From: Pinus tabuliformis
Taxonomy: Eukaryota > Streptophyta > Pinopsida > Pinales > Pinaceae
Direction: 5' to 3'
NCBI GenBank assembly: GCA_031772625.1
Contig: CM062816.1
Coordinates: 631,625,269 to 631,689,268, forward strand
DNA: 64,000 bases
Positions 46,153-58,019 of this stretch are shown one piece after another. Position 1 is the stretch's first letter, and each line of letters begins with the position of its first letter. The translations under genes and the position numbers were made by a program. The notes under the pieces were generated by a model. That model was not told the DNA's origin and made no database searches. It worked only from the letters and a program-made list of their open reading frames with translations.

Positions 46153-46983
46153 ATGAAAGCTTTAAATTTTTGTATTTTAGATAATGCTATTTTTTGGAAG
46201 AATCATGAAGGAATCTTATTAAATTGTTTGTTAAAAGATGAAGTTGACAAGGCTCTCCAATATTTTCATGCAGGAGATTGTGGTGGACACCTCTACTGGA
46301 AATCAACTGCAGATAAGATCTTACGGGCTGGTTTCTACTGGCAAACCTTGTTTTTTGATGTGAAGAAATCTGCCACTTCATGCCATAAATGCCAAACATT
46401 TAAGGGCAAAAGAAAACTATTACGTTTACCCCTGAAACCCATCTCTACTAGAAATTCCTTCCGACAATGGGGTCTTGACTTCATTGGAGAAATCCATCCC
46501 CCCTACTTTGGCAAGCATAAATGGGTTCTCACCGCCACTAATTATTTTAACAAATGGATAGAAGCTATCCCCTCCAGACATACCAATGACACAGTAATCA
46601 TAGGCTTCCTAGAAATCAATATATTGTCCAGGTTTGGCTACCCTACTAAAATCATAACTGATAATGCTTCAGCTTTTAAATCAAGAAATATGATCAGTTT
46701 CTACAACAAATACCACATTACCCTAGGTCATTCCACAGCCTATTATCCACAAGGGAATGGTTTAGCTGAATCTTCCAACAAAATCCTTATTAATATCATT
46801 AAAAAAATGTTGGAAGAAAATAAAAAGACTTGGCATAAGAAACTAATAAATGCACTGTGGGTAGATAGGTTGACAACTAAAAAATCTATTGGCACCAGTC
46901 CCTATGAGTTAGTGTATGGTAAGGAGGTTGTATTTCCTTCATCATTAGGAGTTCCTGTTATGAAATTACTTCAAGAAGCTTGA
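46153..46983 (+). CDS. int: Element 3 integrase, open stretch
   Basis: A 276-residue open stretch, the least damaged part of Element 3. Zinc-binding residues H39, H46, C77 and C80 are present (FHAGDCGGHL ... CHKC). The catalytic triad is complete: D109 (GLDFIGEI), D170 (ITDNASAF) and E206 (NGLAESSNK). The end is TSPYELVYGKEVVFPSSLG. The C-terminal part continues after a stop at 46981-46983. Role by family: inserts the cDNA into the host genome. As RT is dead and gag is broken, it is probably not expressed as a working protein. Confidence 0.88.
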   Translation: MKALNFCILDNAIFWKNHEGILLNCLLKDEVDKALQYFHAGDCGGHLYWKSTADKILRAGFYWQTLFFDVKKSATSCHKCQTFKGKRKLLRLPLKPISTRNSFRQWGLDFIGEIHPPYFGKHKWVLTATNYFNKWIEAIPSRHTNDTVIIGFLEINILSRFGYPTKIITDNASAFKSRNMISFYNKYHITLGHSTAYYPQGNGLAESSNKILINIIKKMLEENKKTWHKKLINALWVDRLTTKKSIGTSPYELVYGKEVVFPSSLGVPVMKLLQEA

Positions 46984-47334
46984 GTGGAACCTAATGATAT
47001 CCAAAGGAGGATAAATCAGACCATCAATTTATAGCAGACTAGAGAGGAGGTGTACCAAAGATTCCAAATATGGTAGGAAAAGATCAAGAAGATATTTGAT
47101 AGAAGAACCAAGGTAGAAGATTTCCACCTTGGAGATAAAGTGCTAAGATGGGATTCCAAAAGAGAAGATAAGGGGAAACATGGGAAGTTTGACTTCATAT
47201 GGAAAGGACCATACATTATCCATGCCCTACAAGGAAACAAAACATATTTTCTGAAAAACTTGGAGGGCACAGATGCAGAAGAAGGACTAGTTAATGGTCC
47301 AATGTTAAAACATTACTTTGATCCTACTTATTAG
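46984..47334 (+). pseudogene. int: Element 3 integrase C-terminal region
   Basis: After the stop at 46981-46983 the same protein continues with WYRKRSRRYLI-type degenerate sequence and, at 47140-47334, an open stretch LRWDSKREDKGKHGKFDFIW then KGPYIIHALQGNKTYFL. This is the GPY/F module of Ty3/gypsy integrases. Confidence 0.8.
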
Positions 47335-47395
47335 GATTTATCAGGATAATTAACATGTACATACTATATCCTTTGTATTGTTCCGTTTTTGATTG

Positions 47396-47458
47396 GACAA
47401 TGACTTATTGGAGTTGAAGCCCGAAGAGAAGGCCCTAAGCTTCAGAAGTATCATTGTC
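47396..47458. other. Hairpin in the Element 3 3' untranslated region
   Basis: Outer arms GACAATGA/TCATTGTC and inner arms GAAGC/GCTTC, between the integrase stop and the 3' LTR. Confidence 0.5.
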
Positions 47459-49589
47459 ATACATATAATAAAGTAGTAGGAAAAAGAGAATTGCAGAACA
47501 CAGTCAAAGTCATTTAGAGGCCATCTGATCTACTTTTCTTGACTTTCCACCAGGGAAAGCCATCCCCAAGTGGAGCCACTATTAGGCCCCTATACCAATA
47601 GGTGTCATATGTCATGATTGACTTGATAAGATATGTAATATTTTCATACCTTTTCTTGTTTTGAAGGTTTTCCATATTTTCAAAATATCAAAAAATTTAG
47701 AAAATATAAAGAGGGTATACCCTAAAATAAAAGTCAAAGGGTAAAAAAATAAAAAATGGTCAAAAAATGAAAGAAAATGAACCCTGAACAAAAGATAGAC
47801 CAGGAAAGTGTGTAAGTCTAAATGCCACTACCTTTTCACTTTATGTAATAAACAATTGTGTGCAACTTGTCATTTATGCCATAATCCATGAATAGTCAAA
47901 CTGTTTAAACTTGACCAATTCATTTTTCAATTTCATGTTGTAGAAATAAAGAATAAATATTTGACCAAACAATATAATCTTGGTAGATAAGTAGATAGGT
48001 AGAGTAAATAAAAGGAGCTCAATAGTTTAATCTGAGCCCTTTGATGTAATAAGTGCAGACTAAGATAGGCTTTGCCATGTAAAAGAAAAAGAAGATTTGT
48101 TAAGGGTTTGCTAGTCTAAGTGCACCCTAATAAAGAAGAAAAAATGCTAGGTTAAAGTAGGTAGGGTAGGTAGTTGATGTTGCAGAATCACATGTGATGA
48201 ATAATGTCTCTAAGTGTGTTAATCTTTCACTTTCATCACAAGGCCAAGGCATACAGTACATTGAAAGCATCTCAAGTAAAGCAAAGTCAGAATAATTAGC
48301 TCTCCTTCTCATTTTCCCTAATTATTCACTAATTTCCCCTAAGTACTAATGGATTTGCTAAATTGGAGGGGCTAAGAGCATCTCTCTAACTTCTAGAGGG
48401 ACTGGACCCTCAGCCCAATAATTTAAAAACCTAAGTACTTAAAACCATCTATAAATCAGTATTCACCTTCATATGTCTTTTCCTAAGTAAAATCCTATTT
48501 TACTTAGGAAAATTACATAATATCCCATAAAAACCCTTTTTTCACTTAAGCCTAAGTTAAATACACTAATCAAATGTTTTTATACTTGGCGCCTTTTTCA
48601 TTGCATTACCATATTAATTTTTAACTTATATTACATAATTCCTGCCCAACATTTATCCCCTCCCGTATTATTTAAACATATAAAAACCCCGAATTTATAT
48701 ATATCCCGCCCCCTGGTTAGTTATAACCATAATACATCATTAAATGAGATTAATTAGGTAAACAGTAACTAATTAAAAGCCCTTAATCCCCTGCCACATC
48801 AATATGGGATTAATTAACCCTCATGGTTAATTAAGAACCTCCGCAACCTATCACACCACTCCCGATATAATTAAATTAACCCCTAATTATGTTGGGCCCG
48901 CCTTTGTTAAACTGCATCGTATCACGCCTCCCGTCAACCATCCAATCAGGTCCTTAGGTTATGACAGCTATTATGGATAACACGCATCCCTTTGTGACCA
49001 TGTGTTAGCGTGCGATCACAAAGCAGTTTTTACACAACACCTCTGCCACGCGTCATAAAATCCGTGGAATCGCTGGCTCCCGAATTATTACCGCTCATGC
49101 CCAAAAGCGGTGCGATATGAAACTGCTTACCGCCTTCCCACATACGAAAAAATGTCATATCACCTACCGCTGACATCATCCGCTCAAAATCCAAAAACCC
49201 TTGCCAACCTTGACTTTGTAAATAAAAAAAATAATGTCAGTTTCACTGCTTCATACTGTAAGCCTGTGCTCCCATGCAAAGAATGTGTAGGTCACTAAGT
49301 TTGAAGTTTTCAGCTACTAACCTGCTCAAAACTTGCAGCCGACGCAGCCCATAGCCTGTTAGCCACAACCAGTACCTAAATTTCACAGTTCATTCCCCAA
49401 ACGCAGGTATTTATCCAAATTCCCAACAAAATCCTGCAAGTTCTCGTTTTCACTCTAATTTGACAAAAAAAGACCCAAATTCATTACAATTCAGTCTTTG
49501 TTTTCATCATATAAGTTCTGAGACCCTCTGTTTTGCCAAATTTTCAAAGAAAACCTAAAATTCCCTTTCTGAATCCATAAGAACCAGAA

Positions 49590-52500
49590 ATGGAAACCAT
49601 TGTGTCTTTGAATGTTGCACCCATGAATGCTCCTCATAAAGATTAGACTATCTGCCTCTTGCGAATAAAGACATTTAGATAAAAGACCTAGCTACTCATA
49701 AAAATCACCTCAAAGTATTCTTCCAAAGTAGAGATAACTACCTGAATGGCTCTAACATTCTAGGATTGTGGGAATCTAACCTTCCCATGCATTTTCTCCC
49801 CTCAGTCCATATTTTCCCTGATATAATTTATCAAAGCCAAGCGAGTTATGACCCTAACCATAGAGCAGTTATGTCCCCAAGCCAAACAATCCTCTTCCCA
49901 ATAACTGTCGTATCCATCAATGAAATGTTGCAATTTCACCCCACTCAATTAAGAAACCAACTCAATTATCCCAATTAGAACTGAATCGCATCTGTCAGAA
50001 TTTCATGTTACAGAAACATCAGCCTAAGGGCCCACCTCCTTATTTGAAAACTTCCTTCACAAACATGGGAAGAATTATTGTTGATATGATATCTTTAATC
50101 ATGGGATTCAACACTAGTGAGTTTGTTGATGAGATAACCTTAGTGTTGTTGTCAATTTTTACTCCTGGACAACCCCCTACTATTAAATATGATTATGCCT
50201 CATATATTGCTAATAACATTCATGGCCAGTTCTTGAGACTAGTAAATGAAGGAGTTTTCGAGTATACCACCTTCATATATCTTCTCATGCTATATTATCA
50301 ATCAGAAAATGTCTCTTTCCCTGTCATGAAACTTGATACCAAAGGAAATCCAAGGTCTATCATGTTTTGGAGTCCCATCTTCCATGCATCCTTAGATTCC
50401 CCTTACTACTACAAGGAGTTCATTGATCAGTTTGTTCATCCAGAAACTACCTTATTGACAGGGATTTCCCTCACAGAATCAGTGGTGACATTAAAAGGAT
50501 CCTACAGCTCTCCAAGCAATACAGAATAGGTGATTGATACCTATACAGGAACCATACAGAAATCAGGATATATGGGTGTGAGCTCTGTCCTTTCAAGTTA
50601 CCGAAATATGTTCCAATGAGACTGTTTGCATTGGAATATTTCAGACAAATGATAAATTTAGACTTGGTCCTTTCTTATAATGCTAAAAAGAAAGCTCAAC
50701 ACAGAATAAAAAATCAGTTAGGCCCTTTTGTCTGCAACACTAGGGAAGCATGGAGAGAAGGAGAGATAATTTTAGAAGATCACCTTAAATTACACAAAAG
50801 TTTTGGGTGGATGCCATACGACCCTAGTAGCTTTATCTATGATAGAAGAATGAAGCACAGACTATCACCATACATACAGCATAGAATCCCAGAGATTCAA
50901 CAATTTTCCAATATGGATGAATTGAGGGAAGGGACCCTGGTAGAAAGTAATAGTGAACAGGTCAATATAGAAAATATTATGAGGGATCTTTGGAAAGCAC
51001 TTGACCTGGATTCTTTTGGGCAGGTACGATTTCAGTTTTCTCAGAGGTCGGGGATTAGTGCCTCTACAGTTGAATCCTCTCAGTAGCATTCACAAGATAA
51101 CAACACACCATTCACAGGAACATCCAAGGGAAAGGGGCCAGAGACCAACACTCAAGCCACAAAGCAATCCTACAATGTCAAAACAGCCTGAAACTTCCAA
51201 GGAACAGGCCTAGATGTACACTTCTCCCACTTAGGGAAATGTGGGGGAACCTCCAATCTTGCAGACTCCTCTGAATGAGGAAAGGAGTAAAAAGAGAGAC
51301 AAGGAATTTACTACTCCTCCTAGTGGATCCTCATAGTAGCCTTGTGCTAAAAGGCATAGGCTAAATCCCCTTTCAAAGGAGGAATTTTTTGAAGAAACTA
51401 CTGATAGTAAAAGAAAAGAAGGTGTAGATAGTCATCAAACTTTCCTAGTTGGTGGGACATCTACTAGCTCACAAAGATAGGAGCTGGAGAGATAACAAAG
51501 TGCAGAGGTATCATCTTTCGGGCCATCAGGAAAAGACATTTCAGATATCAAGAAGAAGTTTATAGAAATAAAAGCCAGAAATGATCCATTAAGGCTCCAG
51601 GTTTACAACCAATATTTCAAAATGGCTCCCACTAATCAAAACAGATTGATGTCAGCCTATGACATCAAGGAAGGTAAAATGATAATCAGTTATTTCAAAC
51701 CTAAAGTGTAATAGCCTCAATCAGTAGAAGATTATATTAGAACCAATTTTGAGGTCATGGCAAAGGATATTCATCCTTTGAACCAAATTGAGTTGCACAA
51801 ACAAATAGGAGAGATGATTTATTCTACATTAATAGGTAAGGCTATGATGGCAAAAAAATTGGAAAATTCTTTGAATAATACAACTTCTTAATTACAGTTG
51901 GAGAAAGCCTCCTCAAAGGCCAAAGACAACAGAATAAAATCTTTAGAAGAATTGATCATTGGGTTGGGTCACGATCCGAAAGATGTGGAAGCTGCAGAAG
52001 CATTAATCAAAAAGAAAGATGAAGATATAGCTGCCTTAAGAAGGCAACTAAAGTTACCTCCTTCAAGACATCCACAGACGGTTGAGATCATAAAGCAAAG
52101 GTCTGAAGAAGAACTAAAGGATTTAGTCTTAAAACTTAATGAAAGACTAAACAAGACTGAGCAAGAACTAGAAAAATGATTGAAGGACAAGTAGGGAGAG
52201 TCGACCTCTCAGCTTCCTAATGTGATACTAGTAGTCTCAACTGCAGTCCCTTCAACCCTTGGAACAGCTCTGGCACCAAACATTCTAGCAACCATAGCTG
52301 AGGTAGTCACAAGATCAACTATAGAAGCAGGTACAGGAATAGGAGCAACATCAGCAGGGATTTCAAATCTAAGTACATACGATAAAATAAAATGAATTGA
52401 AGAGATGAAACTCAAAGTTTCAGAGCTAAAAAAGGTAAAAGAGCAATATGGTACCTAAGAACATAGGTATGGTCTCTCAAAGATAAATGTTGCAGAAAAA

Positions 52501-52597
52501 AAAAGGGAAATTAAAGGATTAGAAAACAAGGTGAAATCATTAGAAAAAAATCTCACATTTAACAAGCCTCTGACAGACATTAAGAAGATTCTATGGA
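49590..52597 (+). pseudogene. Second copy of the LTR ORF, in the 3' LTR of Element 3
   Basis: Corresponds to 35824-38860. The middle is better kept than in the 5' LTR: 50005-50529 is open for 174 residues, with GPPPYLKTSFTNMGRIIVDM, FTPGQPPTIKYDYASYIANN, LVNEGVFEYTTFIY (about residues 79-92) and LDTKGNPRSIMFW. 50616-51086 is open for 156 residues, with MRLFALEYFRQMINLDLV, WREGEIILEDHLKLHKSFGW and HRIPEIQQF. 51898-52179 is a coiled coil (LIIGLGHDPKDVEAAEALIK then AALRRQLKLP). The C-terminal fourth is lost at the foreign insert. The YDYAS ... EGVF spacing matches the Element 2 and 21.6-kb relatives. Confidence 0.7.
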
Positions 52598-52598
52598 C

Positions 52599-54762
52599 CT
52601 GTTACCACTTAGGTTGTCCCTTGGCTCCTTAAGGGATACGGCCGAGGTAACCATAAACCAATCTTTGGGCTGTAGGTCCTAGCTACCTGTAGTCAGAGAG
52701 GGCTCTCTCTTTAAAATTCAACTTTGTTTTGGGTTGATTTTAGGCTAGTTATGGTGTACATGGGTTTTGTTTTGATTTTGGTGGGAAGGATGATATTTTC
52801 AAGCAGAGTTGGGATACATAGTGTGAGAAGTTCAAACCATTGGGCATGGAGTCATGGATTAGGGCTTGCTGTTGCATTTTCTTGGTCATAAGAGGAATAC
52901 AGAGCAGGATAGCTACACATAGAACAATATTAGGTTGGAATAAAGATGGAATGAAGGTAAGAGATGAAAGGCAACTAAGAATCTTTCATTAGCTGACAGA
53001 GAGGGAAGGTGGATGAAATTTTGTCTAGGAGCAGTCAAGAATTCCTAAATAACAGTCATATGTGAAAGAAACAGGGTAAACATGATCATTTAAGTATGCA
53101 TATTCATAACCATTTCTGAAGAAAACATATACAAATAGCAAGAACTGAGCATAGGGTGCAGTCAAGCAAAACCTAAGCTATTCTTCTTTCTTGCTATTTA
53201 GATGGTAACACAATGGTGCATAAACATATGTAAACTGTAAACAAAGGTAGGAAAACACTTATTGAGCCATGTAGTAGCACAGGAATTCCATAGTCACTCT
53301 TTGGCCACTAAATAACACAACAGTCAGTTCTTCATCCAAAGCATTCCAACAGTCTTTGATTATAGACCTCTCAAAATTTACAACACAAGTCTAGAATGAG
53401 GATTATCAACCAACCAATCCCCTAAACAATGAATTAGGGTGGTTTATATAGAGAAAATATCAAAAAATATCTATTACAACAGATCTTAAACAAATATGAG
53501 GGAAATGAGTTCTTTAACGTAATCTTGTCCTGAAATTAATGCAAGAAGATATTTATTTGAGCTGAGCTGGAGGCAGCTGTATCAAAATGAGTTAATATGG
53601 TGTCCTTGGTGGCTCGGTATAGTGTTGCTGCAATAACTGTGTCTTGTCTTTTATCTACACTTCTAAGGCGGTTATGTTGTTTTTAGGTGGCTTTAATGTG
53701 CACTAATCCCGATTTGATGAGCTTTGAATGACCTTTACTACCTCTTTGTCTTGGATGGAGGCCTTTAATGTTCACCTGCTTTGATATTGCCAAGCTGATA
53801 CTCTTTGCTGCTTCACTGATACTCTTCAATTTAATCTGGGCTTTATCTTTCCTTTGATACTCTTTTACAGTTGAATCGGGCCACTTTCTCTCCCTTGATA
53901 TGCTTGAAACTATCAAATCGCCCCCTTTCTGCCATTTCAAGGCAAAAATAGCTGTTGCAAATGATTTTCATGGCCTTTAGAATGCTATCGGCGCTGGACG
54001 ATTGAATTTGAAAATACATGAAGAAATCTTGTTGCCTCCCGCAAATTTTTGGGTTTTGCAGGTAGCCGAGCCATGAGAATCCCTCCATTCTGATCAATTT
54101 TACTAAGTGCTAATCGCGCATCAAAAACTGCCTCAGTTTCTCATTCCGGGCATCCTTTGTTACGATTTTCGCCCTTTGCGCCTTTTTCGGTGATGATGTC
54201 AGCATGAAATCAGAGGTGGGTCCCAGTACGGCAAGATGACGTGGCAGTACAGCAGGGTGACGGGGTAGGGATGGAGGCAGATGCAGTGGAAGCAACACGT
54301 AGCAGTGGGGGGTTGACGCGGAGGTGACGTGAGCGGTTGACTTGGCACTGACGTCAGGGGGCGGAGAGAGAGAAAGCGGTTTGTGGTTTCATCGGACCGC
54401 CTTCTGTACGAGAGCGGTATTTTTCAGAGCCTACCCGATACAATCGCGTGGAGGCACGCGTCTTTTGTAGGGTGGGGAAAACGCTAGCCTATCGGAGGCT
54501 AAGCGTCGAACGTCAGGGCGGCTCCGAAATGCACTTGGGCCATTGGATCTGGGCGGGCGGTTCGGAGGGTTGACAGAGTGCAGAGCTGGCGGCAGGTTTA
54601 TGTGCGGGGGCCCGCCCGAATATTAAATTAATATTGCGCGATGGGGATTTCGAACTTTGGGTTTGTGGGTAATGTGGGTTTTACATGGTTTGTGCGCCGG
54701 GGGTACAGTTTAATCAAAATATTTAAACCAAACCCGAAAATGTGAGCACGCAGGGTAAAACA
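52599..54762 (-). repeat. Solo LTR of a related element inserted in the 3' LTR of Element 3
   Basis: On the minus strand it runs from TGTTTTACCC to ...CTAAGTGGTAACA. Its end carries the same module as Element 3, read minus strand: AGAGAGAGCCC, a hairpin (52670-52692) and TTGGTTTATGGTTACCTC (52644-52661). The rest is unlike Element 3. The stretch 54200-54660 is clearly richer in G and C than its surroundings. The flanks GGACC and TCATC show no duplication, and 1.4 kb of the host LTR is missing, so a deletion came with it. Confidence 0.6.
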
Positions 54763-55181
54763 TCATCCAAATTCCCTCTTCTCAAAACATGTGGAAGGAT
54801 TCTTAATTTCCCTTCTTCCCCTTTGAGCCCATCACATCCTATCAAGTTATCATTTGCTCCCTGTTTTTCTTATCTTGCCCTATGAAACCATCCTTTACCG
54901 AGAAACCAAATCCAGTTGAGCCATTTTTTGTTGACTCCATTAGCTCAATGACTTAAAATACTTAGTTGTACCCCTCTGCTATTGAATTTCACCACCAAAT
55001 ACAACCAAAATCCCAAAGCTTTCATAACTAGCATACAAGCTTTCCAAAAAAAAGCTAAACTTGAAAGAAAGAGCCCTCTTTGGATACAGATTGGCTAGAT
55101 TCTGTATCTATAAGTTGGTTTGTGGTTACCTTAGACCCATTTCCTCTTCTTACGACTTCTAGGAAAATCTGAGTGATAACA

Positions 55182-58019
55182 ATATGTATCTAATCTCAAT
55201 TGTGATTGGATGAAAAAATATAGGTTTCTCCATTTGACCAACCACCTGCTTCTAAAGATTATAATAAATACTTGCACAATATAGTGTGTATAAATTTTAT
55301 TTTTATTTGTGAGGGAGTGATAGAGTGACCACCAAATCAAACATCACTACACTAAATAATGTTAAAAAAATTTCACCAAAAATTCATTAGGGAATTGCTA
55401 AGGATTGGGACATCCATTCCCACTATTGAATTATTCTCGAAATATTATTTTGAGTACAAAAAACACAAAAACCTCATATGGTTATAGCTGGTAGCCAACA
55501 TAATGGTCATTGAGTAACATCTAGCAAATGAATTTTTCACAATGTTGATAAATGAGGAAATAATCCAGGGGGCTTCTCTAGGAACTAACACTTTTGGCCC
55601 TTCCTCAGGGTAGTATATTGACAATATCCATTGTGACAGCTATGTAATAACAATATAAAGCAAACATCAATAACTTTGACTAAATATGACCCTAGATTAG
55701 TGATAATAACTATATAATATTTTTTGGAATGATAGCACTAGCCTAGTATGTTTCATGTGTTGTTTGGTATAGAAAGGTGTTTGCATTTAGTTGGATGGAA
55801 TGAAATTTATTTTATGCCTAGACATAGCAATACTTCGAACTCCAATGTTCGTGCAAGGGATCATTCATATTCTCAAAAAGAAGAAGCTAGTTCAAGAAAC
55901 ATGATGATGGTTATTTCTATTAATAACTGGTTTGTTGTATGTTCAAAGAATAAAGAAACTAACCACGAATCTAGAAATTGGGCTCCGAAGAAAAAAAGCC
56001 AAATGGATCTCGGGGTATTCCTTCTTTCAAATCAGTGTTTCCCATAGCAACTATGACACTAACTCTTGTAAGCTTGTGTGCAGAAAAGTGTTTGGGAACT
56101 TTTTATAAATGGGAGATTTCTAGTATGAACAATAGGCATTAATGGTACTAAAATAGGAGACAAGCATTGTAGCCTTTGACCATTCAAAATTAATATAGCT
56201 ATATGAAAAATTAATACCTTGGCATAAGTTGACTCGTTGAAACAAACTTGGATACCTTGCAGAAATCAAAGAAATTGAAAATTGTTGAAGGAAAAAAGCC
56301 AGAGTTTGTTGCCATGTTTCTGGAATTGGAATGTAAGGAATAAGTTGTAAACATATGAGAGGGAAATTTTCCTTGAGCCACTGACACATCCACTTAGATT
56401 CCTCCAATTTGTGATGCACTAAATCCTGTCTAAGCCTCCACATTCTATCTTTGAACACACCTATTTTGGGTGCAACATGAGAAACTTGAGGGGAAGGAAT
56501 AAAGAGAACAAGGAGGGTGCCTCTAGAAGGAACTCAACTATGTAAGTGATACAAACCAATGAATACTTAAACACCTACAAAGACCATAAACTAATGAACA
56601 TAGGACCATAACCCAACTTGTATTTTTCCATTGCAAAGAATCATTAAACAAACCTCTTGAATCTACCATTGAAAAGGTATTTGGCTGGCTTGTCTGCATA
56701 TACTACTTCATATTGATTGTTGTTCACATTAGCATCCAATTTATTTTGAATTTAGGGGACCAGTTTGAAGTCCATCATGCTACCTTTAAATAATGTTCCA
56801 AGGTCTGGTGAATGGATCTCCTTGAATTTCCATTCCCAAATTGTTTGGTTGGATTTTCAAAATGTTTTAAGGCTAAATTTTACAAGTTAGAATAGCCTAA
56901 TGATCTTCCTCTTCATTCATTTCTCACTTGAAAGAATTAGATTCATTTGAAAAGAGATTGAAGTTTCTTGATTATGGAAAGGAGAGTATTTCATATATAA
57001 TTTTCTAGATTTGGTTGGTCAATTGTTGCTTTTATGATAAGCTTATTCGAAATATTTCGAAGACCCCATGTGTATTAGGTGTTGCTTATTATACATTTTG
57101 GAGTTTTTGGCTAGAATGTAGAGAAACAATGGTTGGTCAAATCTTGATTTGTATTGTTTAAACTGGTTTTTTGACTAACATATAATGATTTAGCACCATG
57201 AAAAACCCCTCAGATATTTGGATTGTGGAAATTTCACAAATCAAAGTTGTGATTCCAATAAATCATTCTTAGATTTTGGGCGAATGCAACTCGAAAATAG
57301 GTCTCAGGAAAACCTTCAAAAAGTCTAACAGATAGACTATGGTTGTATAATATGCTATCTTATTTCCTCTAAGACTGTGAAAGCCTGCCAAACATGTTGT
57401 ACCTAGTCTATTTAGCTTTCAAACTCATTCATAATTTTTTTATTGGTATTTTCATTTATGTTTGTGTGGTGGCGGTTCTATGATTCTTTAACAAGAATTA
57501 TATTTTGTAACAGTTGGAAGAATTTTTCTTACAAAACAAATGTGATTTAATCACAAATGAATTCTTTGGTTTATTTTTGTTAGCTTTATATATCCATTTA
57601 CTCTTGTATTTTTTATGTATCACGATGTTTGTGTGGTAATTTGGTAAGTGAAATAGGTTTTATAAAATAATTATTTTAGATATAAAAAAGATTTTAATGT
57701 AACATATAACAAAATATTTTAATGAAACAAATAATGTCCAGATATGGAATACTCGGTCCATCTAAATGACTCACACAACTAGGAATCCAAAGTCATACAT
57801 GTTTCTTTCCTTACAAATATTCTACAAATATTTATGAGTAAGATCCACAGTGTTTGTGGATATATTTGTGGAATCCAGTTTTGTCCCATGGATTTAGCTT
57901 GCATGATAAATATCCATTTTTTTTAACAAAAATATAAAAAAATTTGAATATTATTTTCTGCAAGTATTCATGAGAATCTATACCATGCATTTAGCATGCT
58001 TGACAAGTTTCCAAATTTT
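55182..58019. other. AT-rich stretch with no recognised gene
   Basis: The first five bases, ATATG, are the right flank of Element 3. Two small open frames (55748-56047 plus, 56120-56458 minus) show no domain I recognise. The minus one, with MWRLRQDLVHHKLEESKW, could be a relic of a longer protein, but nothing confirms it. Confidence 0.4.

Larger units (their letters stand above)
33815..55181 (+). mobile_element. Element 3: giant Tat-like Ty3/gypsy retrotransposon with ORF-bearing LTRs
   Basis: 5' LTR 33815-40675 (6861 bases), internal region 40676-47579 (6904 bases), 3' LTR 47580-55181 (7602 bases including a foreign insert). LTR ends are TGTTAG (TATTAG in the 3' copy) and ATAACA. The PBS is three bases after the 5' LTR. 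The flanks are GTATG and ATATG, agreeing at four of five, which supports a single insertion. In one 50-base stretch the LTRs differ at three positions, so the element is old. Domain order is gag, protease, archaeal-type RNase H, RT, RNase H, integrase. Confidence 0.88.
47580..55181 (+). repeat. 3' LTR of Element 3, with a foreign insert
   Basis: Matches the 5' LTR from 47580 (TATTAG for TGTTAG) to about 52597, and again from about 54763 to 55181. In between, 38861-40250 of the 5' LTR is missing and a 2.16-kb foreign LTR sits instead. A 30-base deletion near 49950 also distinguishes the copies. Confidence 0.85.

Noticed and set aside
54110..54298. 62-residue Pro/Leu-rich minus-strand frame
   Set aside because: Lies in a GC-rich part of the solo LTR; composition alone explains the open frame.
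55344..55360. CACTACACTAAATAATG as a CACTA transposon start
   Set aside because: No matching second terminus or subterminal repeats follow it; a chance match cannot be excluded.
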